From NCBI RefSeq assembly GCF_035271705.1, contig NZ_DATERI010000002.1, positions 1 to 21,088 of the forward strand: DNA of 21,088 nucleotides, written 5' to 3'. How positions within the stretch are numbered: the stretch's first letter is position 1; each line of letters opens with the position of its first letter. The translations under genes and the position numbers were made by a program. Below are positions 14,896-21,088 of this stretch, one piece after another. This DNA is from Buttiauxella sp035271705 (GTDB lineage: Bacteria; Pseudomonadota; Gammaproteobacteria; Enterobacterales; Enterobacteriaceae). The notes beneath the pieces were generated by a model. The model saw only the letters and a program-made list of their open reading frames with translations, did no database searches and was not told where the DNA came from.

Positions 14896-15863
14896 AACAA
14901 ACTCCGGTTCTGATGTTGGCTCCATGCCGTCGCGCTAATACTGGCGACGATAATCGCTCCGGTAATCAGGGTCTGCCAGTAGGAGGAAACCCCCAGCAAA
15001 TTGAGGCCGTTTTGCATCACCGCCAGCAGAATCACGCCGAGTAGTGTGCCGGTGAGCGTTCCCCGTCCACCAATCAGGCTGGTACCGCCGAGCACTACCG
15101 CGGCCAGCACCGTGAGTTCGTAGCCAAGCAGTGAGTCCGGTGCGACGGTCATCACCGTCCATGATTGCACCACTCCGGCCGCGCCAGACATCAGCCCCAT
15201 ATAACCGTAAACAAACAGTTGTAAGCGAAGCACGCTAAAACCGATGCGGCTGGCTGACTCGCGGTTGCCTCCCATGGCGTAAATCTTGCGCCCCACAGTG
15301 GTAAAGTTCATGACGAAAGCGGTCAACAGCACCACGGTGATCATCGTCAACAGCGGGAGCCCAAGACCGTAATCGTAACCGGTGGAATCGGTGTATTTAA
15401 ACAGCATGATCCCCTGCTCAAACCACGGCGGGAAATCGTACAGCCAGACGCCTTTACTCAGCCACAACAGCAGGCCGTAGAAGATATTCAGCGTCGAAAT
15501 GGTGATGATTATCGAAGGGACCCGCAGACGGTTGACCAGCAACGCATTCACCAGCCCCAGCAGGATGCCGATGCCCCCCGCGAGCAAGAAGGCCACCGCG
15601 AAATTGCCCCCCACCTTTTGCAGCATCACGACCATGCCGTACTGAGCGATGATGGTCATTGCCGGGAACGAAATATCGATCCCGCCGGAGATAAGCACCA
15701 CAAATAACCCGCAGGCAAGGATCGTCAACATCGCGTAATTATTGGTCAGGTCGTAAAGGTTGCCGAAAGTGAGGAACTCATCGCTACGCCAGCCGAGCAG
15801 CCCGAACAGCACCACAATCAGCACACCCAGCCAGAACTCATGTTGTTTGAACAGATTAGCCAT
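14892..15863 (-). CDS. CUT2 (ribose-type) ABC transporter permease, first subunit
   Basis: The 323-residue RbsC-like protein has about ten membrane segments and the family motifs GGIDISFPAMTIIAQYG, PSIIITISTLNIFYGLL and LAAVVLGGTSLIGGRGTLTGTLLG. Its start lies inside the end of the ATPase gene (8-base overlap), with GGAGG 6 bases upstream within that gene. With the second permease it would form the membrane channel. Two different permeases with one double ATPase is the arrangement of LsrACDB and RhaSTPQ importers. Confidence 0.92.
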   Translation of the reverse strand: MANLFKQHEFWLGVLIVVLFGLLGWRSDEFLTFGNLYDLTNNYAMLTILACGLFVVLISGGIDISFPAMTIIAQYGMVVMLQKVGGNFAVAFLLAGGIGILLGLVNALLVNRLRVPSIIITISTLNIFYGLLLWLSKGVWLYDFPPWFEQGIMLFKYTDSTGYDYGLGLPLLTMITVVLLTAFVMNFTTVGRKIYAMGGNRESASRIGFSVLRLQLFVYGYMGLMSGAAGVVQSWTVMTVAPDSLLGYELTVLAAVVLGGTSLIGGRGTLTGTLLGVILLAVMQNGLNLLGVSSYWQTLITGAIIVASISATAWSQHQNRSLL

Positions 15864-17340
15864 TCACGACCTCCGCTACCTGTTGCTGGTTGCTGCTGTC
15901 CGGCAGGAAACTGTGGGTCAGCCTGCCTTTCTTCATCACCAGAATCCGGTGGCTCTGATACCACGCCTCCTCAATCTCGTCGCAGACTATCAGCACCGCA
16001 ATACCGTGCGCGGCCAGGTCGCTGATGATGTGATAGATTCCGGCTTTGTTGGCAATATCAACACCCACCGTTGGGCTGTCGAGGATCAGCAGCTTCGGGG
16101 TTATCGCCAACCATTTGGCAATGGAAACGCGCTGAGCATTACCGCCGGAGAGTGTATTGACCAGCAGGTTGGTGTCTGGCGCTTTAATGGTTAACGTATT
16201 GACCATGCGACCCACCAGCTCCTGGCTTTTGCTCTCACTTAGCAGGCCAAACGCGGCTTTTACCCGGTGGAAAACGGTACTGATGATGTTGTTCTTGATG
16301 GATTGGGTCATCACCAACCCGCGCGACATGCGGTCTTCCGACACATAACCGATACCGTGACGAATGGCGTCCTGATTACTACGCAGATGCGCAGGCTGGC
16401 CGTTAATCAGGATCTCACCGCTGTCAGGGCGGGTCATGCCAAACAGGCTCAGGCACAACTCGGTGCGCCCGGCACCGAGCAGACCGACTATCGACACGAC
16501 CTCCCCAGCTTCTACCTTCAATGAGATGTCTTGATATTCTCCATGGCGGCTGAGGTTACGTACCTCCAACACGGGGGTACTTTCTTTACCCTGGCGCAGT
16601 TCGCGCACCTGATAATCGAATTCTTGCCCGGTCATCAGGAAGCCCAGGTGGCGTGTGGTTATCTCCGCTGCGGGCCAGGTCCCCACCAGATTGCCGTCTT
16701 TAAGTACGCTGATGCGGTCTGATACCGCCATCACCTCTTCCAGACGATGGCTGACGAACACCACACAGATCCCCCTGTCGCGCAACTGACGAACGACGTG
16801 CAGCAAGCCTTCAACTTCATGATGCGTCAGTGATGCGGTTGGCTCATCCATAATAATAAGCCGCGCATCCTGGGCCAGTGCCCGACAGATTGCGACCAGC
16901 TGGCGGCGGGCAATCGACAAGGATTCCACCGCTACATCAAGTGGTAGCGTGACATTGATACTCGCCATCGCCCGTTCGGCGCTTTGGCGCAGCTCACGGC
17001 GCTTTACCAGAGCGCCGTGGTGATAATGGTTAATGGCAATGTTTTCCCACACGCTGAGGTTCGGGAACAGCGACAGATCCTGATAAATGACCTGAATGCC
17101 CTGGGCTACTGATATCGCTGGTGTCAGCTTTGGCCACGTCTTGCCACCCAATGTTATCTCTGCTCCGTCGTCGGGACGGTAAACACCGGAAATAATTTTA
17201 ATCATCGTCGACTTGCCGCAACCGTTCTGCCCGGCCAGGCAATGGACTTCACCGGGCTTAAAGTCGAGGTTGATATCGTTGAGCGCACGGTTAGCGTGAA
17301 AGGTTTTGCTGACGTGATGAAGGGAAAGGAAAGATTCCAT
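15856..17340 (-). CDS. CUT2 ABC transporter ATPase with two nucleotide-binding domains
   Basis: The 494-residue protein is the double ATPase of a ribose-type importer. Domain 1 has Walker A GQNGCGKST (37-45), a Q-loop at Gln87, Walker B LIIMDE (161-166) and the H-loop His198. Its signature reads LSIARRQ (141-147) in place of the common LSVGQQQ. Domain 2 has the usual degenerate GLLGAGRTE (286-294) and an intact LSGGN signature (397-401), but its Walker B reads LLILDSPT (417-424), with Ser422 where the catalytic Glu normally stands. One site therefore probably does the hydrolysis. It follows the binding-protein gene by 50 bases, with a GC hairpin between them. Confidence 0.93.
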   Translation of the reverse strand: MESFLSLHHVSKTFHANRALNDINLDFKPGEVHCLAGQNGCGKSTMIKIISGVYRPDDGAEITLGGKTWPKLTPAISVAQGIQVIYQDLSLFPNLSVWENIAINHYHHGALVKRRELRQSAERAMASINVTLPLDVAVESLSIARRQLVAICRALAQDARLIIMDEPTASLTHHEVEGLLHVVRQLRDRGICVVFVSHRLEEVMAVSDRISVLKDGNLVGTWPAAEITTRHLGFLMTGQEFDYQVRELRQGKESTPVLEVRNLSRHGEYQDISLKVEAGEVVSIVGLLGAGRTELCLSLFGMTRPDSGEILINGQPAHLRSNQDAIRHGIGYVSEDRMSRGLVMTQSIKNNIISTVFHRVKAAFGLLSESKSQELVGRMVNTLTIKAPDTNLLVNTLSGGNAQRVSIAKWLAITPKLLILDSPTVGVDIANKAGIYHIISDLAAHGIAVLIVCDEIEEAWYQSHRILVMKKGRLTHSFLPDSSNQQQVAEVVNG

Positions 17341-17361
17341 AGCATCCCCTGGTCGGTTAAG

Positions 17362-17382
17362 CCGGGGCGGCAGGCGCCCCGG
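17362..17382 (-). promoter_or_regulatory. GC-rich hairpin between binding protein and ATPase genes
   Basis: CCGGGGCG (17362-17369) pairs with CGCCCCGG (17375-17382) over a 5-base loop, 8 bases after the binding-protein stop. There is no T-run. Such hairpins protect the upstream mRNA and raise the amount of binding protein relative to membrane subunits, as between malE and malF. Confidence 0.6.
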
Positions 17383-17390
17383 AAAGTGGA

Positions 17391-18374
17391 TTAATAGAGT
17401 GAATTAATGTTGTCTTTATTAACCAGCAGAACTTTGTGGAAACGAATAATGTGTTTTTCGGTATCGATGTCGGCTTTCCCCAACCCCTTGAGTTCAAAGC
17501 CTGGTTGGATTTCTTTACCATCAAGCAGCGTATTGGCTACCGCCGTCAGAGCGTAACCCGCAGTTGCTGGATCGTAAGTAATCCCTTCGGTGATATCGCC
17601 ACTCTTAATTAACGATGCCGCCTGCGATGGGATCATCATGCCGTATACCGCCAGGGTATTTTTCGCCCGTTTTTCTTTCACTGCACGCCCAGCGCCGATA
17701 GGGCCGTTAGAACCAAAGGAAACCACGGCTTTCAGATCCGGGTAAGTCTTCATCAGATCAAGGGTTGTGCGGCGTGAGTCATCGACACTTTCTGCCACAG
17801 GCATACGATTGGTCACTTCATGCATATTCGGATAATGCTCTTTCTGGTATTTCACCAGCAAGTCTGCCCACAGGTTGTGCTGCGGAACCGTCAGGCTGCC
17901 AACGTAAATGACGTAACCGCCTTTGCCGTCCATCCGCTTGGCCATATGCTCTACGTATTCAGCGGCAAATTTTTCATTATCAATGATTTCCACGTCCCAG
18001 TTGGCACTCGGCTGCCCAGGGGATTCGTTGGTCAGTACCACAATGCCGGCATCGCGAGCTTTCTTAAACACCGGCTCCAGTACGTTGGCATCGTTTGGCA
18101 CGATGGTGATGGCGCTGACTTTACGCGCAATCAGATCTTCGATGATTTTTACTTGCTGAGGGGCATCGGTACTTGATGGGCCAACCTGAGAGGCATTGAG
18201 ATTAAAATCTTTCCCGGCCTGAATAACGCCTTCTCCCATGCGATTAAACCATGGCATACCATCAACCTTAGAAATATTAACCACCGTTCTTTCCGCCGCA
18301 AATAATGGGGCGGAAATTAATGCAGTTCCTAACAATAAAGATGAAGCAAGATTAACGATCAGACGTTTATGCAT
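17391..18374 (-). CDS. CUT2 ABC transporter periplasmic binding protein (LsrB/RhaS-like)
   Basis: I chose the start at 18374 (MHKRLIVNLASSLLLG) because AGG lies 9 bases upstream and a clean signal peptide follows: basic MHKR, a hydrophobic core, and cleavage after LFA-A near residue 26. The mature protein has the two-lobed Peripla_BP_4 pattern: TVVNISKVDGMPWFNRMGEG, AITIVPNDANVLEPVFKKARDAGIVVLT, and the C-terminal LLVNKDNINSLY, which recalls the end of LsrB. Residues that bind AI-2 in LsrB seem replaced (TNESPG and PQHNLW at the usual ligand loops), so autoinducer-2 is unlikely. The ligand is unknown; a sugar, sugar conjugate or related polar compound fits the family. Confidence 0.9.
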   Translation of the reverse strand: MHKRLIVNLASSLLLGTALISAPLFAAERTVVNISKVDGMPWFNRMGEGVIQAGKDFNLNASQVGPSSTDAPQQVKIIEDLIARKVSAITIVPNDANVLEPVFKKARDAGIVVLTNESPGQPSANWDVEIIDNEKFAAEYVEHMAKRMDGKGGYVIYVGSLTVPQHNLWADLLVKYQKEHYPNMHEVTNRMPVAESVDDSRRTTLDLMKTYPDLKAVVSFGSNGPIGAGRAVKEKRAKNTLAVYGMMIPSQAASLIKSGDITEGITYDPATAGYALTAVANTLLDGKEIQPGFELKGLGKADIDTEKHIIRFHKVLLVNKDNINSLY

Positions 18375-18486
18375 AATATTCAACCTCATAACATTGTAGT
18401 AGGGCAGAGGAGTGGTAGCGCAATGCGCCATGAAATGCAGAAAAATCAGTATTATTAATAATTTACTGTAGGCGCAAGTTATAATA

Positions 18487-18505
18487 CCAGATATGTATTA
18501 TCTGG
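18487..18505. promoter_or_regulatory. Inverted repeat in the ABC operon promoter region
   Basis: CCAGATA (18487-18493) and TATCTGG (18499-18505) form a perfect 7-base inverted repeat around TGTAT. The right arm overlaps a GATAAT hexamer on the minus strand (18497-18502) that could be the -10 of the transporter operon. The position suits a repressor site. No LacI-type regulator gene is in the window. Confidence 0.45.
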
Positions 18506-18540
18506 CTATAAAAATGGATAATAGGAGTGTAATTCTGTGG

Positions 18541-18556
18541 TGTGACACTTTTCACA
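18541..18556. promoter_or_regulatory. CRP-cAMP binding site
   Basis: TGTGA at 18541-18545 and TCACA at 18552-18556, separated by 6 bases, match both half-site cores of the CRP consensus exactly. The centre lies about 58 bases upstream of a start driven by the GATAAT hexamer on the minus strand, close to the class I activator position. It lies 167 bases before the binding-protein ATG. It suggests catabolite control of the importer. Confidence 0.65.
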
Positions 18557-19028
18557 AAAGTATAATGAGGCACATCATAATAAATAATAGTTCGAGAGGT
18601 TGGTCGCAGTTATTTTTAATTTAGACTTTTATATACACCCTCATTTCTGTCAAGCATCTAATGCGTTGATTATCGTATGCAACACTCATACTTTATTATT
18701 AGAAAGTCGCGCAAGTACACGGGGTTCGTCCCTTTTGTGGACTTGTGAAGTCACTTGGTGAATATATATATCAACACGTTGGGCATCAGATTCCATAAAC
18801 GCAGCATCGACCGGTTAAATACCGGTGGTCCGTTTTTGTGGTGTAATATTGACGATTTTTTCTATTGGAAAATTGAAGTTGAAATTGAAAGTTGAAAGTT
18901 ATTGAGAATAATTGACAGCGGTTGGCTTTTGAGCTTGAGTCAATATTAGGGATTGCTTGTCTGAAGCCTGCCATCACTTTGGTAAAGTAAGCCGCTAAAT
19001 CGCCGTGATTATCCAGCGGGAGCAGAAC
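18557..19028. other. Long AT-rich intergenic region with hairpins and short repeats
   Basis: I see no convincing gene here. A hairpin at 18713-18744 has AAGT/ACTT and CAC/GTG arms around a GGGG-TTCG-TCCC tip. At 18809-18830 GACCGGT pairs with ACC and GGTC (3-base bulge), followed by CGTTTTT, which could weakly end a plus-strand transcript. From 18862 to about 18916 short TTGA/TTGAA units recur. CCGCT (18992-18996) can pair with AGCGG (19015-19019), next to a ribosome site at 19018-19022. No RNA family was recognised. Confidence 0.35.
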
Positions 19029-19178
19029 ATGTCAATCTTATTGTCCTTTTACAAAGTGAAGGGGGTATTTAGGTCGTTCACCCTGACTTCCAACTTCCAT
19101 GACCCACCCGGGGCCTGGATCCATTCTACCTATTCGCTCAGTGACCTATTCCAGGCGCGCAATCCGAGTGCCGCGTAA
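19029..19178 (+). CDS. Possible 49-residue small protein upstream of the peroxidase
   Basis: An ATG at 19029 has a good GGGAG ribosome site 6 bases upstream (19018-19022) and opens a 49-residue frame starting MSILLSFYKVKGVFRSF and ending NPSAA, 50 bases before the peroxidase start. It is weakly amphipathic at the N-terminus and has no clear signal peptide or known motif. It could be a real small protein, a leader peptide controlling the peroxidase, or chance. Only the ribosome site and position support it. Confidence 0.3.
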   Translation: MSILLSFYKVKGVFRSFTLTSNFHDPPGAWIHSTYSLSDLFQARNPSAA

Positions 19179-19228
19179 CGGCTTCGTCTTTTCGTACCTT
19201 CTCATACTCATTTTTGAGAGAAATGAAA

Positions 19229-21088
19229 ATGGCCGATTTCATTAAGTCTTATCAGAAATTTATCCCCCAGAAAATCTCCAGAGCTCAGGAGGATACCGAC
19301 GCTGTTATCTTCAGTTGTATATTAGCCAACCCTCTGGTGCCATTCGGTATGCGTACCTTCGATGGTAGCTTTGACAACCTGGTCACAGGGCAAGGCAAGT
19401 TTGGTGCCACAGACCATTCCTTCCTGCGCCTGTTTGATCCCTCGTTTCAAGTGGGATTCGCCGGGAAATGGTCGGTTATAGATCCGCCGCCATGGGTTAT
19501 CAGTAACCTGACCGCCAACATCTTATCCGCAGTTGAAGTGAACAGAGGTGCTGCCCCGGTGATTGGCACGGGTCTGGATGGTGTGTTTGGCACGCCTGCG
19601 CAGGAGGTTATTGAGCTGGTGTCGCGTTCCAGGCTTACTACGCCGAGCCAGGACACGAGCACAGTACCTAACGGCATAAACACCCTGTCGAACCCTACCG
19701 ATCCCATCCTCTTAGCGAGCAAGGGTTCGTCGACGGATGACAATGACGATGTCGGCGGCGACGGTGCCTTCCCGCTCACCGCCAGTGATGTTGCCAACCT
19801 GAAGAACCTCGTCAACGGGCTCGAAGGAGGTGAAGACAACGATGCGCTCGGGATCCGCGATCTTGAAGGCACCGGCAATAACCGTGCTCACCTTGACTAT
19901 GGTTCGGCTGATCAGCCGTTCATACGACTCACCGACGCGCACTACGGCGCCTACAATGAGACGACTCACAACCGCGACATCAACCCCCTGTTCTCCGGGC
20001 TGGATCCGCGTGCCATCAGCAATGCCCTTGGCGCACAGGAAGCAAATCTGTCCAGCAGCGCCGCCGATGTGAACAGCTTGTTCACGGCCTTCGGCCAGTA
20101 CTTCGATCACGGTCTGGATTTCCTCGGTAAGGGAGGTAACGGAACGATCCAGATTGGCGCTCCGGGCACGGTTCCTAATCCCGCAGACCTGACTCGCGGC
20201 ACCGTTGACAGCATCGATGCCAATGGCATCCCGCAGCATCTCAATAAGACATCGCCATTCGCTGACCAGAACCAAACTTATGGCTCGAACGAACTCGTCT
20301 GCCAGTTCCTGCGCGAAGGTGACGGACAGGGCGGATTTACGGGCAAGCTTTTGGAGGGCGGAGCGGATCCATCCAATCCGAATTTCAAGCTGCTGCCCAC
20401 GCTGAGTGAGCTGATTAAGCATCACTGGAACAACAACACGCTGTTCACCGACAGCTCGCTGCCGGGCGACCACAACGTGACTTTCCAGGAGTACTTCGCC
20501 GGATTGGTCGACAACAATGGCGTTATCAACCAGTCGATGCTTCCTGCCATGACGTCTAATTTCATGGGAAGCGGCTTTGCGCTGTTGCTCGACACCAACC
20601 CCTTTATCAACCTGCTCGACCACTACGTGGCGGGTGATGGACGGGCGAATGAGAACATCGCACTGACCGCGGTCCACACCATCTGGGCGCGGAATCATAA
20701 CTTCCAGGTCAACGGATTGCTCGAAGCCGGATTCGATGGCACAGCTGAAGAGCTGTTCCAGGCAGCTAAGATAATCAACGAGGCTGAATATCAGCGCGTT
20801 ATTTACACCGACTTTGCCGACAAATTGCTTGGTGGCATGAGAGGTGATGGCGAGCACGGCTTCGTCGAGTACAATCCAGAAGTGGATGCTCGCGTCTCGC
20901 ACGAGTTCGCGACGGCAGCTTACCGGTTCGGTCATTCGCTGGTAGGGCAGACGCTGACGGTGCTCGATGCTCAGGGCAATGCAACGCAGGTGCCGCTGTT
21001 CGACGCGTTCCTCAACCCGACCAACGATACGAGCGCGTTCAACTACCCCAAAGCGCAATTGCCTTACTCTCCACAGCCAGGCTATGAG
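19229..21088 (+). CDS. Animal-type heme peroxidase (bacterial peroxicin-like), C-terminus beyond window
   Basis: The frame is open for 620 residues to the window edge. Of two ATGs (19223, 19229) the second has better spacing to GAGAG at 19216-19220. The protein matches the animal heme peroxidase superfamily from PLVPFGMRTFDGSFDNLV onward. Key residues by comparison with myeloperoxidase: Gln290, Asp293 and His294 (distal) in FGQYFDHGLDF; Arg472 and Glu475 in GDGRANE; then HTIWARNHN; proximal His569 in AYRFGHSLV. All are present, so an active enzyme oxidising substrates with H2O2 is likely. No N-terminal signal peptide is visible. Bacterial relatives are often very long, with C-terminal RTX repeats and type I secretion, but that part is outside the window. 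The coding sequence is GC-rich, in contrast to its AT-rich flank. Confidence 0.88.
   Translation, partial: MADFIKSYQKFIPQKISRAQEDTDAVIFSCILANPLVPFGMRTFDGSFDNLVTGQGKFGATDHSFLRLFDPSFQVGFAGKWSVIDPPPWVISNLTANILSAVEVNRGAAPVIGTGLDGVFGTPAQEVIELVSRSRLTTPSQDTSTVPNGINTLSNPTDPILLASKGSSTDDNDDVGGDGAFPLTASDVANLKNLVNGLEGGEDNDALGIRDLEGTGNNRAHLDYGSADQPFIRLTDAHYGAYNETTHNRDINPLFSGLDPRAISNALGAQEANLSSSAADVNSLFTAFGQYFDHGLDFLGKGGNGTIQIGAPGTVPNPADLTRGTVDSIDANGIPQHLNKTSPFADQNQTYGSNELVCQFLREGDGQGGFTGKLLEGGADPSNPNFKLLPTLSELIKHHWNNNTLFTDSSLPGDHNVTFQEYFAGLVDNNGVINQSMLPAMTSNFMGSGFALLLDTNPFINLLDHYVAGDGRANENIALTAVHTIWARNHNFQVNGLLEAGFDGTAEELFQAAKIINEAEYQRVIYTDFADKLLGGMRGDGEHGFVEYNPEVDARVSHEFATAAYRFGHSLVGQTLTVLDAQGNATQVPLFDAFLNPTNDTSAFNYPKAQLPYSPQPGYE

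Noticed and set aside
17391..18374. Naming the binding protein LsrB (AI-2 uptake)
   Set aside because: The overall fold and C-terminus are similar, but the ligand-contact segments differ and no lsrK, lsrR, lsrF or lsrG genes are present.
18713..18744. GGGGTTCG hairpin as a tRNA T-arm or tRNA remnant
   Set aside because: No acceptor stem, anticodon arm or CCA end can be fitted around it.
19712..21058. A 448-codon open frame on the minus strand opposite the peroxidase
   Set aside because: It lies antisense to a gene with clear peroxidase motifs, its product has a biased Val/Arg/Glu-rich composition without a recognised domain, and GC-rich genes often leave such frames open.

Overview
The window looks like chromosomal DNA of an enterobacterium close to Enterobacter. 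The signs are an ERIC-type intergenic repeat, an HpaX-type permease, a MipA/OmpV porin, an LsrB/RbsC-type ABC transporter, tightly packed genes with strong Shine-Dalgarno sites, and a perfect CRP half-site pair. The species is inferred from these features only, not from a database match.

Region 1 (1-3285, minus strand) holds a LysR regulator cut by the window edge, a MipA/OmpV outer membrane protein just upstream of it, and an HpaX-like arylacetate permease of the major facilitator superfamily. Region 2 (3286-4512) is regulatory. It has a long inverted repeat and a promoter for the permease, an ERIC element whose right end supplies a perfect -10 hexamer, a MarR regulator (IacR-like), a terminator, and an AT-rich leader with candidate operators.

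Region 3 (4513-13899, plus strand) is the core: eleven close-packed genes. Nine match the indole-3-acetic acid (IAA, auxin) catabolic set in the order iacH-A-B-I-C-D-E-F-G: amidase, flavin-dependent oxygenase, small unknown protein, SnoaL-like protein, Rieske dioxygenase alpha and beta, SDR dehydrogenase, ferredoxin reductase, flavin reductase. They are followed by catB and catA. In the known pathway IAA is oxidised on the indole ring and taken to catechol. CatA then cleaves catechol to cis,cis-muconate and CatB lactonises it. catC, needed next, is absent here.

Region 4 (13939-18374, minus strand, convergent with the iac-cat genes) encodes a complete CUT2/ribose-type ABC importer: binding protein, double ATPase and two permeases. 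An inverted repeat and a CRP site lie upstream. Its ligand is unknown; its position suggests, but does not prove, a link to plant-derived substrates.

Region 5 (18375-21088) is a long AT-rich gap with repeats and hairpins, a possible 49-residue small gene, and then an animal-type heme peroxidase with all its key catalytic residues that runs off the window end. This gene has a different base composition and may have been acquired separately.

The iac pathway itself is known. The less explored points are the ERIC-borne promoter, the link of an HpaX-like permease and a CUT2 importer to auxin catabolism, the altered second ATPase site, the peroxidase with its possible leader gene, and several uncharacterised operators.
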